Of a stretch of 38,016 nucleotides of DNA, positions 20,326-29,859 are shown piece by piece. A model generated the notes under the pieces. It was not told the DNA's origin. It saw only the letters and a list, made by a program, of their open reading frames with translations, and did not search any database. The translations under genes were made by a program, and so were the position numbers. The stretch is taken from positions 1-38,016 of the forward strand of contig WHUX01000360.1 of the NCBI GenBank assembly GCA_015179025.1, in the 5' to 3' direction. Numbering within the stretch: position 1 is the stretch's first letter; each line of letters begins with the position of its first letter. The DNA is from Terfezia claveryi (Eukaryota; Ascomycota; Pezizomycetes; Pezizales; Pezizaceae).

Positions 20326-20869
20326 GAAGTATGACGGAAGTGGACGCTACGTGACGCAGACTGAGGCAGATGATTTCTTGTTCTTTGACCAAATGTTGCT
20401 ACAAAATTACCTTCATATCGGATATGTCCCTATTTAGTAATTTTAATGTCGCTGTGGCCGCTGTGGCCGCTGTGATTGTGGTAAATCCTTGTTGCTATCC
20501 GTGACATTGAACAATTTAATCCCGTAACGGCCTGGTCCGTTGCGATATCCAGCCATACCGTAACGGCCTGGTCCGTTGCGATATCCAGTCCATACCGGTA
20601 TGGACCGGGCCATACCGGTATGGACCGGATCCTGGAACGGACCAGAACATATATATGGATCGTAGATCCGGAACATCTGAAGGATCGGTAGATCCGGGGT
20701 AATCTCATAGGGGGGGTATTCCCACATGCCATTGCCATTAAAAACCTCTGCGCGGCAAAACCCTGTGGGAAAAAGCCAACGTCACAGGAAAAGGTTCAAT
20801 GCATGCTTTCCCAGCTATCCAACCCGACTTGCCAGTGCAAGGGGGGGGTCGTGGTCATTTGCAAGCTCG

Positions 20870-21100
20870 TGGTGCTCGTTCGGATCTTCTGCGCTCGCAG
20901 CGCTCGTTTGGGTCTTTAGCACTCGCAGTGCTAGCTTGAGTCTTCGCCCAAGGCGGGGGTCTTTGAGCTTATGAGCTCGAACGGGGCTTTTGAGCTTATG
21001 AGCTCAATCGGAGTTTTTGAGCTTTGAGCTCGTTGGGGCTTTATCGGCTCGTTCGGGGCCTTATAGGCTCGTTCGGGGCCTTAGAAGCCTGGCTAGGAGC
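20870..21100 (-). repeat. LARD2 internal tandem repeats
   Basis: Inverted equivalents of the LARD1 arrays: GAGCTTATGAGCTCGAACGG-type and GGCTCGTTCGGGGCCTTATA-type units, preceded by GCGCTCGCAGCGCTCG-like inverted patches at about 20890-20930. Confidence 0.8.
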
Positions 21101-21317
21101 ATGTCGCTCGAGGTCTAAATCTTAGCAGATCCGGAGATCTCAATATAGGATTAGTAGGCCATTTAGAACAAGCTAATAAGCATATAGGAGGGGGAAATAA
21201 TTATTTCCGACGTCGCTCATATTAGCTAATAATCCGTTCCGCCCTTGGGGGATCGTCCGACAGTGTAGGTAGCGAGGGAGGGGTGATTTGACCCAGAATC
21301 ACCGGTCCCTTTGATCT

Positions 21318-21326
21318 AAGCGAAGT
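21318..21326 (-). promoter_or_regulatory. LARD2 self-priming PBS
   Basis: On the minus strand ACTTCGCTT begins two bases after the LTR, as in LARD1. The LTR primer segment is GAGCGAAGT (21476-21484), which pairs with one terminal G-U wobble. Confidence 0.65.
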
Positions 21327-21328
21327 AA

Positions 21329-21605
21329 TGTTAGGGGCGAGCTAGCGATCACGGTGATATCTGTCGGAATATCGATATATAGAGTGCACGAAGGCATAAT
21401 CACTTGCTCGGGCCTAACTGGGTGCACAATGTGCGAAGAATAATAGCTTCATTCAAAGTAACCCAGCGATACAAAACTTCGCTCGAGTCTTAGAGAGCAA
21501 TAGCTAGATACAAGAAGTGGGCATATATATAGGAAAGCGGGGTTGACTTCAGGCCACCCACCGTCGGGTGGTACCGGCCCGGTCTGCATAATCTCAGCCG
21601 TAACA
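21329..21605 (-). repeat. LARD2 5' LTR (277 bp)
   Basis: Matches 18400-18676 with no difference seen on reading, indicating a recent insertion. CTGAG follows at 21606. Confidence 0.92.
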
Positions 21606-22200
21606 CTGAGTGCCAGGAAGGTTCATTTGCCGCCGCGTCGATAAGCTTATACATTGTATACGCTGACCGAAATTGAACCTCGTGCGTTAGATTGAGGCCT
21701 TTCAAGAGGTTATCTTTGAAAAACTGGTCGATCTTTGACTGTGAGGTCTTTGTAGAATTGAAGAAGCGTGCCAGTCGATAATCAATTGAGGTGCGGAATG
21801 GAGCAAACAAATTGAAGTTTCGGTCTTCCTCCGGAAATACATGTTGATGTATTGGGTTGCCTGCACGTGGATAGGTGATTGCATGCTGACTTCCTTCGTC
21901 GGATTTTGGTTTAACACAAAAAGTTTGAGCCTCCCTATCAGATCCCTCGCTATGGCATGAATCAGAGTAGTAATCAACATCGGCAGATATAATATCAGTG
22001 AAATTGACTTCGTCTATATCATAATCTAAATCAACAGTATCTCTGGTGTTGGAGAACCGACGCTTTTGAGATGGTGGCAGTGGCCCATTAAGATTCTTCA
22101 TGTTTTTTTCAGGATGAATTTTCGTCAGATGATTTGAATATGCTCCAGGTGAAGTATAGAATCGTAGGCACCATTGGCATAGGGTTTTGTATCTGTTCAT
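21606..22200 (-). pseudogene. Plavaka copy A transposase, N-terminal segment
   Basis: Starts at the ATG at 22200. A C2H2 zinc finger with CX2CX12HX4H spacing (CQWCLRFYTSPGAYSNHLTKIH region, residues 8-29) suits terminal-repeat DNA binding. An acidic, tyrosine-rich stretch (about 55-85) and the FFNSTKTSQSKIDQFFK block follow. The frame is open until LARD2 interrupts it after SWHS. Copy B (35867-36571) is collinear. Confidence 0.85.
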
Positions 22201-22480
22201 TTTGAAATGTTACGGAGGTTGTAAAATGTTGTAAGAGACAGATTTTGTGGTGTAATATTTTCATTAACAGAATCTCAGGGAATAAGCTTCATAAGCGCCA
22301 AAGCTCCGATCGCACTAAATAAGGGATTCTATCCGACGTGATGCGTTGGATTTTGCCAAGACCGACTGCACACGATACCCTTGGCCCCACCCCCCTTCCT
22401 AATCTTCTCTCTACTTACTTTCTTTCTTCTACCCTACACCAAATACACAACCTTCGCATCCTTCCTTACTTCCCTCTACT

Positions 22481-22633
22481 ATGGAGACTGCCCTCTACCT
22501 CTGGAGTCGGGAGAGCCCTTACCTTCATCTTATTGCGTCTAAATTCAATGCCGCGATCAGCCAACTGAAGCCACTGCGATCACGCTGGCAAGAACAACAA
22601 GATGAAGCTGGAGTGCTTCCTATCCTTGGTTAA
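22481..22633 (+). CDS. Small plus-strand ORF between the two Plavaka A genes
   Basis: A 50-residue ORF starting METALYLW and continuing AAISQLKPLRSRW. It is antisense to, and between, the transposase and the accessory gene. Copy B keeps the frame but has TAG at the final W (36850-36957). It may be a real small protein, a 5' exon or chance. No family is recognised. Confidence 0.25.
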   Translation: METALYLWSRESPYLHLIASKFNAAISQLKPLRSRWQEQQDEAGVLPILG

Positions 22634-22805
22634 GGTCCTATCTATTGGATATAAGTTCCGACTTCACTGGTTGGAACACTCTTGTAGTTTATTATGTTTG
22701 CTCTCCCCCTTTAATAAAACTACAATTTCCAACCTGAACAAAAGAATCACTTCCTGCATGAACCCTAATATTGACTCTTTCATCCCCCAAATCATCAATC
22801 CTTTC

Positions 22806-23592
22806 CTACCTCATCCTTCTCCTCTGACTACGTTTCCGTAGATGTTCGCGATGGGCATGCCGTTGTCTTATCCGCTGCCTCTGATTTGACTTTGCGGATA
22901 GTGGAGGCGCTAGATTTGGAGGAGCCTCCGGAGTTAGGGGAGGGATTGGGGTCGGCGGAGGCACGGGAGGGGGTGGAAATAGGACTGCGAGTGGCATATT
23001 TTCTTGGTTCTCTAATTCATTGCTATTTATAGATAACCCTAGATAATCCGACTCCAAACGTTTCTTTACTCATTTACCATGTAGTGATGGCGACGTGGGT
23101 GGTACTTCCATATCCTCCTCCATATCCTCAATATCGGTGGTTAATTCCAATAGGGCACTTGGAGGAGGAGCTATCTGCTTACGCCGGCTTCATGTTCTAT
23201 ATAATGTCTTCGTTGGGTCTTCATTAATACTAAGAAAATATTAGCTAGGACTAAGACTCTCGCTCCAATTATGGGAGAGCTCTCGCTCCAATTATAGGAG
23301 GGCTCTCACTCAAATGGGAGGGCTCTCACTCCAATGGGAGGACTCTCACTCTAATGGGAGGGCTCTCACTCCAAAGGGGTCTTCTAAGGGGGGCTCTCAA
23401 CCAAAGGGGGGCTTTCTCAACTAAAGGGGGGCTTTCTCGACCAAATGGGGGCTTTCTCAACCAAAGGGGGGCTTTCTCAACCAAAGGGGGTTTCTTTGCT
23501 AAGCTAAGTAGGACATACCTATTTGTACTATCTTTTGTAGATAGTTCTGGTGGTGGGAACATCAGTTTCTGGTAAGGTTGACGTGAAGGCAT
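22806..23592 (-). pseudogene. Plavaka accessory gene, copy A (three exons)
   Basis: Predicted exons on the minus strand are 23592-23519, 23229-23078 and 23011-22806. Introns are 23518-23230 (GTATGT...TTCTTAG, 289 nt) and 23077-23012 (GTAAAT...ATTAG, 66 nt), and the phases agree. The product starts MPSRQPYQKLMFPPPEL. It has an acidic stretch (TTDIEDMEEDMEVPP), a proline-rich segment and a basic arginine/glutamine-rich tail (RQRIRQRHAHREHLRKRSQRR), suggesting nucleic-acid binding (inference). Copy B has the same exons. Copy A carries a CGA-to-TGA stop in exon 2 and a stop in exon 3 where copy B continues. It matches no family I know. Confidence 0.6.
23262..23510 (+). repeat. 20-bp minisatellite in accessory-gene intron 1, copy A
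   Basis: Two linked arrays of the same period: CTCTCACTCCAATGGGAGGG-like units, then CTTTCTCAACCAAAGGGGGG-like units, about twelve in total. Both arrays are also present in copy B at 37704-37950. The intron is 289 nt in both. Confidence 0.85.
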
Positions 23593-24031
23593 AATGATAG
23601 TAGTGGCAGAATAGCTAATAGTCAATAATAGCAATTAATGTATTGCAGATGTTGAGGTTTATATGTATTAAGAGATTTGGGAGGGGGGAGCAAATCAAAC
23701 CCGTGTTAGTGCTATGGTCTCAATATGTACGGCTGCTAGTCTCATACCCAATTGGGAAGGAATTGATGTGAGTGGCATATACTGCTAAGTATTACAAAGA
23801 TCTACAGGACAATAGCATATTTGCAGTGCACTTAGATTCCAACTTAAGTGGTCGGATGACTTCTGTATCAGGGGCTTGATACAGTGGCTCTAAATAAGTT
23901 ATTAATATTTAGTGCTATCACATACATATGCAATGTTTTAGGTCTTTCTGACTTAGGAAATTTACTAGAAGGAGTACAAGCTGCTTTCCAAACAGGCTTA
24001 GATTTGGGATAGCGCTACTAAATAACTCGAC
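23593..24031. other. Intergenic, right flank of Plavaka copy A
   Basis: No gene is seen. A half copy of the MITE arm found at 24032-24176 lies at about 23826-23857 (GATTCCAACTTAAGTGG). The expected Plavaka right end (...CTGATG) was not found, so the true right boundary of copy A is unresolved. Confidence 0.35.
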
Positions 24032-24176
24032 CCAACCTCGTAAGTTGGAATTTGCGTGTATTGCATACTTTCCATTGTGCCGTGGTTATTTGTATTTCAC
24101 TATTGTGCCTATCACAACAATATCCACACACAATAGAAAGTATGTAGTACACTCAGATTCCAACTTACAAGGTTGG
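24032..24176. mobile_element. 145-bp palindromic MITE
   Basis: Inverted repeats of about 48 bp at the two ends (starting CCAACCTYGTAAGTTGGAAT, ending at TTGTG) differ at a handful of positions. About 50 bp separates them. It encodes nothing and would fold into a long hairpin. No clear target duplication was identified. Confidence 0.7.
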
Positions 24177-24204
24177 AGGGCTTTTGAAAGTCGTTTACAC
24201 AGAG

Positions 24205-24383
24205 CTAGATATTAACACAAAGGTCATAGTCTTATGCAGGCATAGATGGCTATGTGGATTGCCGACCGCTTGAAGCAAACATGTCCAATAATTAACATAA
24301 AGGTCATGGCCTTATACAGGCCATACAGAACTGGAGTGACTGGCCATGTTGATTGCCGACCAAGCAAACATGGCCTACTCTTA
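24205..24383 (+). repeat. Imperfect tandem duplication upstream of the 425-codon gene
   Basis: Two units share ATTAACA(C/T)AAAGGTCAT, then CTTAT(G/A)CAGGC, and end GATTGCCGACC..AAGCAAACATG. Together they occupy the 200 bp before a TATA-like CATAAATACC (about 24402), so they may be promoter elements of the downstream gene. Confidence 0.6.
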
Positions 24384-24591
24384 TGTCCAACTTCGTAGAG
24401 TCCATAAATACCCCCATAGATCTGTGAATCAATTATTCTCAGCAGCTATTCACAATACCTCCCGCCATCATCACAATACCTTCCCGCCATCACAACTTTC
24501 CATTTGAATAATACCTAACATACATAATGTAAGTATCTCTAAAGCATAGTTTCCAACGGGGGTATCTAAATTTCCAACGTAGTTCGTCCAA

Positions 24592-25869
24592 ATGCCATCT
24601 GCAGTGCAAGAAGTTAGCCAAGCAAAGGCACTATTGGGATGGGGGGAGAATGATCCCCGGTACTCAAACTGGAGGAATGGGGTCAAGGGGTGGGCACGAA
24701 CACAGGGGATAATGGGGAAACGGCAGGCCGGGAATGCCCTCTGGGGTCAATTCAAAACCTACGCCCAGCAGGAGACTGGGCTCCCTACATCTGGAATTGC
24801 GCTCATCCAAAATGGGGCAGCACCAATCAAAAGAGCAGCCGAGACTGCTCTTGACAAGATTTTGCAAGATGTCCTTAAAAAGGCAAGAGACACAGAGCGC
24901 GGGCACGTATTAGCACAAGTAGCAAACCTAGCTGCGAATGCTCCAGATGTCCAGTTTGGGGGGGAGGCCAATGCAAGGGGGGTGGCCAATGCACTGGGGC
25001 GGAATGCAGACCAGAACGTTGAGGAGGGTTTCCGAAAGCCTGTGAGGTTATTCCTCATTGATCCAACTCGGGGAGCTGAGGTACAAGACGCAAATGGCCA
25101 ATATAAGTGGGATGAAGCACCAAGCAACTGTTTTGCAATTCTGAAGTTGGCATCCCTTTTGGAGATTGTGGATAAGATTCGGGAAAGGATCCCAGCTGGG
25201 AGAAAAGTGCAGGCTGTCTACAAAGTACTAGACAACCCCAACCCACCTAATACAATCCCTCCCGCCACGTGTCTGCAAACCGACGAGGAGGTGCAGGCAT
25301 TTTTGGAGCTAAGCTCCTCCAAACCAATTAGGATACAAGTTATCCTGTATAGGGATCCGGCTTTGGAGCCTGTGGTGGCAGACAGCCCACCCCCTGATGA
25401 TGGTGCATACTTTGCAGCTGACTTCCTGGATGCAGCTGAGGAGTATATGGACCCTGCCGAGGATTCCGACTCATTGAGTCGAAATCTTGCCGGCTTTGCC
25501 AAACGTACCTTCCCACGGACAAAGGAAGCATTTGAGGAGCAGAAGCTAAAGCTCCGCAAGCAAATTAAGAGGCAGCAGAAGGCTTTGCATCAGATGAAGC
25601 AGAAGCAGAGGGAAAGGTTCCCAGCTGAGGAAATTTATAATTCAGATTCTCCAGCATGGAACATCATGCAAGAACTGGATCCCCAGCCACAAAATGGCAG
25701 GGAAATGCTCCTAGCAAGGGGACCGATCACTGCAGGTGCTTCAGTGGTGGCACGAGCTAGAGCCAGACAAGATCCAGAAGCTCCGCCAGCTGCACGCAGG
25801 GCGAGAGAACAAGCTACGTATGAGGCAGGAGTAAATGTGGCCAATTTGGCCTGGATGGATCTGATCTAA
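24592..25869 (+). CDS. Intact unknown protein, 425 aa
   Basis: An uninterrupted intronless ORF among decayed elements. Residues 1-65 form a W-rich segment ([36 protein letters not shown]) that could be a small helical DNA- or protein-binding domain. Residues 70-145 are alanine-rich helix. Residues 150-255 look like an alpha/beta domain ([49 protein letters not shown]), with a PB1-like feel that is only an impression. Acidic linker at 265-295; a likely coiled coil, rich in K/Q, at 315-345. No signal peptide or membrane segment. No family is recognised. It may be a transposon-encoded or domesticated protein. Confidence 0.6.
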   Translation: MPSAVQEVSQAKALLGWGENDPRYSNWRNGVKGWARTQGIMGKRQAGNALWGQFKTYAQQETGLPTSGIALIQNGAAPIKRAAETALDKILQDVLKKARDTERGHVLAQVANLAANAPDVQFGGEANARGVANALGRNADQNVEEGFRKPVRLFLIDPTRGAEVQDANGQYKWDEAPSNCFAILKLASLLEIVDKIRERIPAGRKVQAVYKVLDNPNPPNTIPPATCLQTDEEVQAFLELSSSKPIRIQVILYRDPALEPVVADSPPPDDGAYFAADFLDAAEEYMDPAEDSDSLSRNLAGFAKRTFPRTKEAFEEQKLKLRKQIKRQQKALHQMKQKQRERFPAEEIYNSDSPAWNIMQELDPQPQNGREMLLARGPITAGASVVARARARQDPEAPPAARRAREQATYEAGVNVANLAWMDLI

Positions 25870-25914
25870 GGACGGTATGTATTGGAAGGAGAGGGTCTGT
25901 ATCGGAGGACTGTT

Positions 25915-26060
25915 CGTTTTTTTTTTTTTTTTTTTAGGTGATCTGTGTTCGTTGTTTTTTTCTCCTTTTTTTTTGTCTAGATGATCTGTGTTCGTTGTTT
26001 TTTTTCCTTTTTTTTTTTTTTGGGAGGGGGGGTGAATTTTTAAATTTTTTTTGGTGGGGG
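25915..26060 (+). repeat. Poly-T-rich duplicated segment after the 425-codon gene
   Basis: T runs of up to about 20 alternate with two copies of (A)GATGATCTGTGTTCGTTGTT-like sequence. They may contain 3' processing signals; otherwise they are a simple slippage product. Confidence 0.6.
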
Positions 26061-26157
26061 ATTTAATTAGCAAGTTGTATGCTCAAAGAAATGGATTAGA
26101 TGCTTTGCATTGGAATATTTCTATACAAACCTCCTGCGCAAGTCTTTTTCATCCACA

Positions 26158-26753
26158 ATGCCTCGCAAAACATCTTCCCAGCAAGCTACCTCTCAGCAAG
26201 CTACTACGCCAACTGGGCAGGCAAGCCGTAAACGTAAGGACTCTCAAATTGTAGCAACTATGATTCAACCACAACCAACAGTTGAAACTGCGGCAGCATT
26301 CACAAATAACATCACATTTGATAATGAGGTTTGTATAAGGAAGGTGATATTTTGGTCAGATTGTAAGCTAATTCCGATATAGGATGGCAGAAGTGATTCC
26401 GAATCAGAAGTGGAAACTTTCGTTGACACTGCTGTGCTCGCGCCGGGCATTGGAAGAGGAACACAATCCTTTTCAGCTATTCCCGACATTTTATAACCTT
26501 TTGTGAGTACCGTACAAAAGATTGTGACCAACTACACATATTATAGGAAACCTCTGCTAACACTGGGTGAATTACTCCTGCTCATACAGCATGCCTGGGA
26601 TAAGGCACAAACGGGGCCTCACCAGATAGAACGAGTAAGAGCGGTTGATATATTTGTATGACATCCAATCCGATTTGGGGCGTTGGATTGCTGATTTGAA
26701 ACAGCTCAAAAGCATTCATTTTCGAACAAGGGCACATCTAATATATGAATATT
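26158..26753 (+). pseudogene. Truncated two-exon gene of unknown function
   Basis: Exon 1, 26158-26328, encodes a Ser/Gln/Thr-rich start (MPRKTSSQQATSQQAT) with a basic SRKRK patch. A 54-nt intron follows (26329-26382, GTTTGT...GCTAAT...ATATAG). Exon 2 runs in phase (DGRSDSESEVETFVDTAVLAPG, then GTQSFSAIPDIL) to a TAA at about 26493. Further sense-like sequence (LLTLGELLLLIQHAWDKAQ, about 26550-26610) suggests the TAA is a mutation. A possible second intron is GTGAGT at 26503. The gene ends abruptly at the Plavaka B terminus. No family is recognised. Confidence 0.4.
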
Positions 26754-27164
26754 CATCAGCAAAAAAAATTCTCTATCATGACGCAGCAACTAGTTTTGTT
26801 CCACCTGGTGCACCACCAAATTCCTGCTGCCTCTCATGCACCCTGTTCATACTACAAAATTTCTGCTCCCACTTATGCACCCCATGCACATCCTTAAAAT
26901 ATATGCTCTACACCTCAAACACTACCAAATTCCCACTGCCTCTCATACACTCTATGTGCACCCTCAAACTTCAGCAGAAAAAATAAACAAATCTGTATCC
27001 GGACGCATCAACTACTTTTATACCATCCCATGTGTTACAATTTTCTGCTTACCTCTATACGCCCCCACACATGCCCTCCTAATATTGGCCTGGCACCTGT
27101 TTTACATCCGACACTTCACATTCTTTGTGGCTCTTCTCTCAACTGGTCACAAGTTTATTATTTC
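26754..27164 (-). mobile_element. 3' terminus and noncoding tail of Plavaka copy B
   Basis: Begins CATCAGCAAAAAAAATTCTC. A second, weaker CAGCAGAAAAAATAAAC motif with TCCGGACG lies at about 26965-27003. From about 26990 it is collinear with copy A. Between the two motifs lie degenerate repeats of CACCAAATTCC(T/C)(G/A)CTGCCTCTCAT. The terminus cuts the neighbouring gene. Confidence 0.5.
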
Positions 27165-29276
27165 CTAATCATAAATCATATTCCATGTCTCTAAGTCTAT
27201 TTTATTATTTACCAACCAACTTTCCCCCGGCTCTAATGGTATCAAATGCGCAATCCCTTCTATTTGTGATATCTTAACTATAACCCCTTCCCCACTCATC
27301 GGCAATCCAACGCGAACTATCCCTTCCATGCCCTGCACAGTATTCAACCCAATGCATTGAAGCAGATTCACATGCGCCAACCAGTGTACGATTCCTACTA
27401 TAGTTATTACTTTGAACAATGCATTGATTCGTCCTGGTATTCGACCATTCAGTGTCCCTACTGGTGCCTCATCCAATGCACGCTATCTCCTTACCCATAT
27501 CCAATCGTATCTTTCCTTCCTGTGAAATTTCTCGGTGCATCTAGCATTGTGCAAAATGAACCCTTCTCCACTGAATTTTGGCACTGGAATTTGAAGCACC
27601 CCATATGAACGAATTTCCTGAACTAACAGCTCGGTAGGGTCGGAATCCATGCTTCTAACTTCCTGCCTTAAAAACGCTTGCGTTGTCAGCACCAGATCTG
27701 GCAAGCTAGTTACACGCTCCAGATCCTCGAGGCTGGATATTAATCCCAACTCAATTTTCCCCCGCAACTTCAAGTAGACCTGTTTTCCGACACCTGGCGT
27801 CACATCTCCGTTTTGCCTAACCTGATTCCATGGATTAAGTGTCAAGTCCTTCATAGCAAAAGTATGATCCCTCATGTAGGTAGTAACTATCTGTGGTATT
27901 GCATTAACCCTATTACTTCGACGGTAAGCATCCTTAAGGCCTTTATGCATAGCTTCACTGATATTCGTGGAATATTGAGCTAGAGCCCCAAACTTCGGAA
28001 TCTGTTCAGCATAATGGGAGATTAAATGTATTTTTGGGAAATTGAAGTGCGCCCCTTCTTGTAAAATCTCATTCACCAATTCCCGACGGTGCAAGGTATT
28101 TTCTTGACACATCCTAACTTTTTCCGATGCTCTGAGGTCTTCAACCAATGATCCCGCTTGTTCCTTCAACAAATCCTTATGTGCTTCTGTAGCAGCCTTT
28201 CTTGTTTTCTTATCAGCACGGAACCTCAAGAACACAGCTTTAGTTTCATGAAACATACGCAAATATTCTTGTAAATAAGAAACTATCTTATCCGTATGAC
28301 TAGGATACTGAGTCATGAGATAGAAGTCAGTGATGCTAGGTACGCAGCGAATTGCTTGATTGAACTCCTGTACCTGACCTCTGGTGGGCCGTGGTTGGTT
28401 GGCCTTCCGACGCAACACTGCAGTAAATGTTCCAAGAATGACTTTACCAAAGTTCCGCATTTCCTTTCTCGACCATTGTGAAACAACTCGGTATCCCTTA
28501 GTCAGAACTGAAAATCCGGAGTAGGGAGGCAACCGATACCAGACATAGTCAAATGCATTAATCCCCTCATAGTATTCTAGAAAACCTTGAATCCAATCCA
28601 TTAAATGATTTTACACTCCTAGGAGGATATTGTACAAAACATCTGCTCAAACGAGCTCAGGCGGATTTATATTTGGGACTGACCACAAGGCGTTTTTGAT
28701 GTTTTTAACGCCGTTTGCTTTCAAACTGACAGCGTCGGAATCGTTGTACGCTGTGGCATAATTTTGATGTGAGTGAGCTGGATAACCACTTCCTGAATAC
28801 TCACTAAGCTTCTCGGTTGGAATTGTGCAAGAAGGGCAGCAGTTATTTGCAATACCATGGATTGTAGCATTTTCTATATGGTCAGCGAGCCAACAAAAGA
28901 GCTTAGGAAAGCATAAGTGTACGTTCCCATCAGCACAAACCATCTCGTAGCCTTTCTGACATCTCACGTCAGATAGTGGTTTTAGCAAATGTGCCAAAAC
29001 ATCATGTATGGTTTGCAACACCTGAATTTCCTGCGTTTCTACCGAATACCCAGGTATTTTGTTGATTCGTTTCGGGCCAATCGGTAGTAGTGCAATTGGT
29101 ATCCAAGTATGCATCGTATGTGTATTGCGTATGGAGCTTCCGATATTGCCTATACTCATATAAACAGGCCATAACTTTTTGTCTCCACAGAAATTCATTA
29201 GGTGAGTTTCATCTGATGCTAGTAAAATCGGAACAAGTGTCCCGCCTTCAGGTAGCAAAGTCTATCCATTTCAGTT
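27165..29276 (-). pseudogene. Plavaka copy B transposase, central and C-terminal part
   Basis: The minus strand reads from the intron 3' half (29276) through SDETHL (candidate D, about 29205), CPSCTIP, ADVLYN (candidate D, with H changed to Y), SEAMHKG (candidate E, about 27950), KDAYRRSN and the end NKIDLETWNMIYD with TAG at 27165-27167. Stops lie at about 28647, 28611 and 27483. It is the best-preserved copy of the 3' half; copies A and C align with it. Ty3-II separates it from its N-terminal part. Confidence 0.88.
29272..29276. repeat. Target-site duplication of Ty3-II, left (CAGTT)
   Basis: CAGTT at 29272-29276 and 35488-35492. Copy A has the uninterrupted site TTTCAGTTAGTTGG (about 18160-18173). 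Confidence 0.92.
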
Positions 29277-29828
29277 TGTCACAACCGTGTCCTTCGTCTT
29301 GATTTGACACTTGAACAGGCTTGTTCGGGTGTTGTGCTATTCTGACACTCGAACAGGCTTGCTCGGGTGTCGTCGATGGGTGATTGTTATCTTAGCTTCC
29401 GAGATAGGAATCTCGGGAAGCTTATTCCTTCCACGGCCTTGGCCTGGAATCATGTATATATATCTTCGTTTCTCCGCCCTCTCATTGGATCCCCATCCAA
29501 CGTCTTGTATACCCAATACAGGGCCTTGCTTCTCTCCACGTTGGTGCATCTCCCTTGTGCACCTCCTTGTCTCGCCTCGACTCTGCAGCCCTGCAGCCCA
29601 CCCCGCCAACCTCCTTGCCTTGCCTTGCCTTGCCTTGCCTTGCCTCGCCTTGTCTCTGCAGCCCTGCTGCCTCCTACTACTCCCGTGTGCCTCTCTCGCC
29701 CTCGCCCTTGCCCCCGTCCTAGTCTTTCCCCTAGTCATACACCTAGCATTCCTACGTGTGTGTTACCCTAGCCTTGCCCTTGCCCCGGCATACCCCTTGG
29801 TCACCTTGTTCCCAGAGCTGTCGTCACA
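29277..29828 (+). repeat. 5' LTR of Ty3-II (552 bp)
   Basis: TGTCACAACC...GTCGTCACA. U3 hairpins at 29306-29333 and 29344-29371 (arms of the type GACACTCGAACA/TGTTCGGGTGTC) and at 29394-29422. TATA at 29455-29463, primer segment ATCCAACGT at 29495-29503. U5 carries a CCTTG slippage array (about 29605-29650). Confidence 0.93.
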
Positions 29829-29830
29829 CT

Positions 29831-29839
29831 ACGTTGGAT
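29831..29839 (+). promoter_or_regulatory. Self-priming PBS of Ty3-II
   Basis: ACGTTGGAT lies two bases after the LTR and is complementary over 9 nt to ATCCAACGT at 29495-29503, 40 nt after the start of the TATA box. The layout equals element I. Confidence 0.75.
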
Positions 29840-29859
29840 CTTTCAGACCAACCGGTACG

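Larger units (their letters stand above)
19028..20647. mobile_element. 1.6-kb TIR-flanked insertion inside LARD2
   Basis: The ends are inverted repeats beginning TTCTGGTCCGTTCC and remain similar for roughly 60 bp or more. Both contain several copies of the palindrome CCATACCGGTATGG. The flanks are CATATATG (left) and CATATATATG (right), a likely 8-9-bp target duplication. LARD1 lacks this DNA at the matching point. No transposase is encoded; two minisatellites fill the interior. A Mutator-like non-autonomous element is one possibility. Confidence 0.65.
18400..21605 (-). mobile_element. LARD2: non-autonomous LTR retrotransposon (3206 bp)
   Basis: Two 277-bp LTRs, which look identical by eye, flank 2652 bp in minus orientation, with CTGAG target duplications at 18395-18399 and 21606-21610 inside the Plavaka coding exon. 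Its LTR ends, PBS, polypurine tract and internal blocks match LARD1. The extra length is mostly the insertion at 19028-20647. No gag or pol is present. Confidence 0.9.

Noticed and set aside
20045..20437. 130-codon plus-strand ORF rich in aromatic residues
   Set aside because: It is translation of the 34-bp minisatellite within the LARD2 insertion; two frames are open for the same reason.
22481..22633. First exon of the transposase or accessory gene
   Set aside because: It is on the opposite strand to both; kept as a low-confidence separate ORF.
23326..23634. 102-codon minus-strand ORF as a single-exon gene
   Set aside because: Its first 24 codons are accessory-gene exon 1; the rest reads through intron 1 and the 20-bp repeats past a good GTATGT donor.
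24592..26753. A Helitron or giant Starship element
   Set aside because: No Rep/helicase, no tyrosine recombinase (DUF3435) and no hairpin-CTRR end could be seen.
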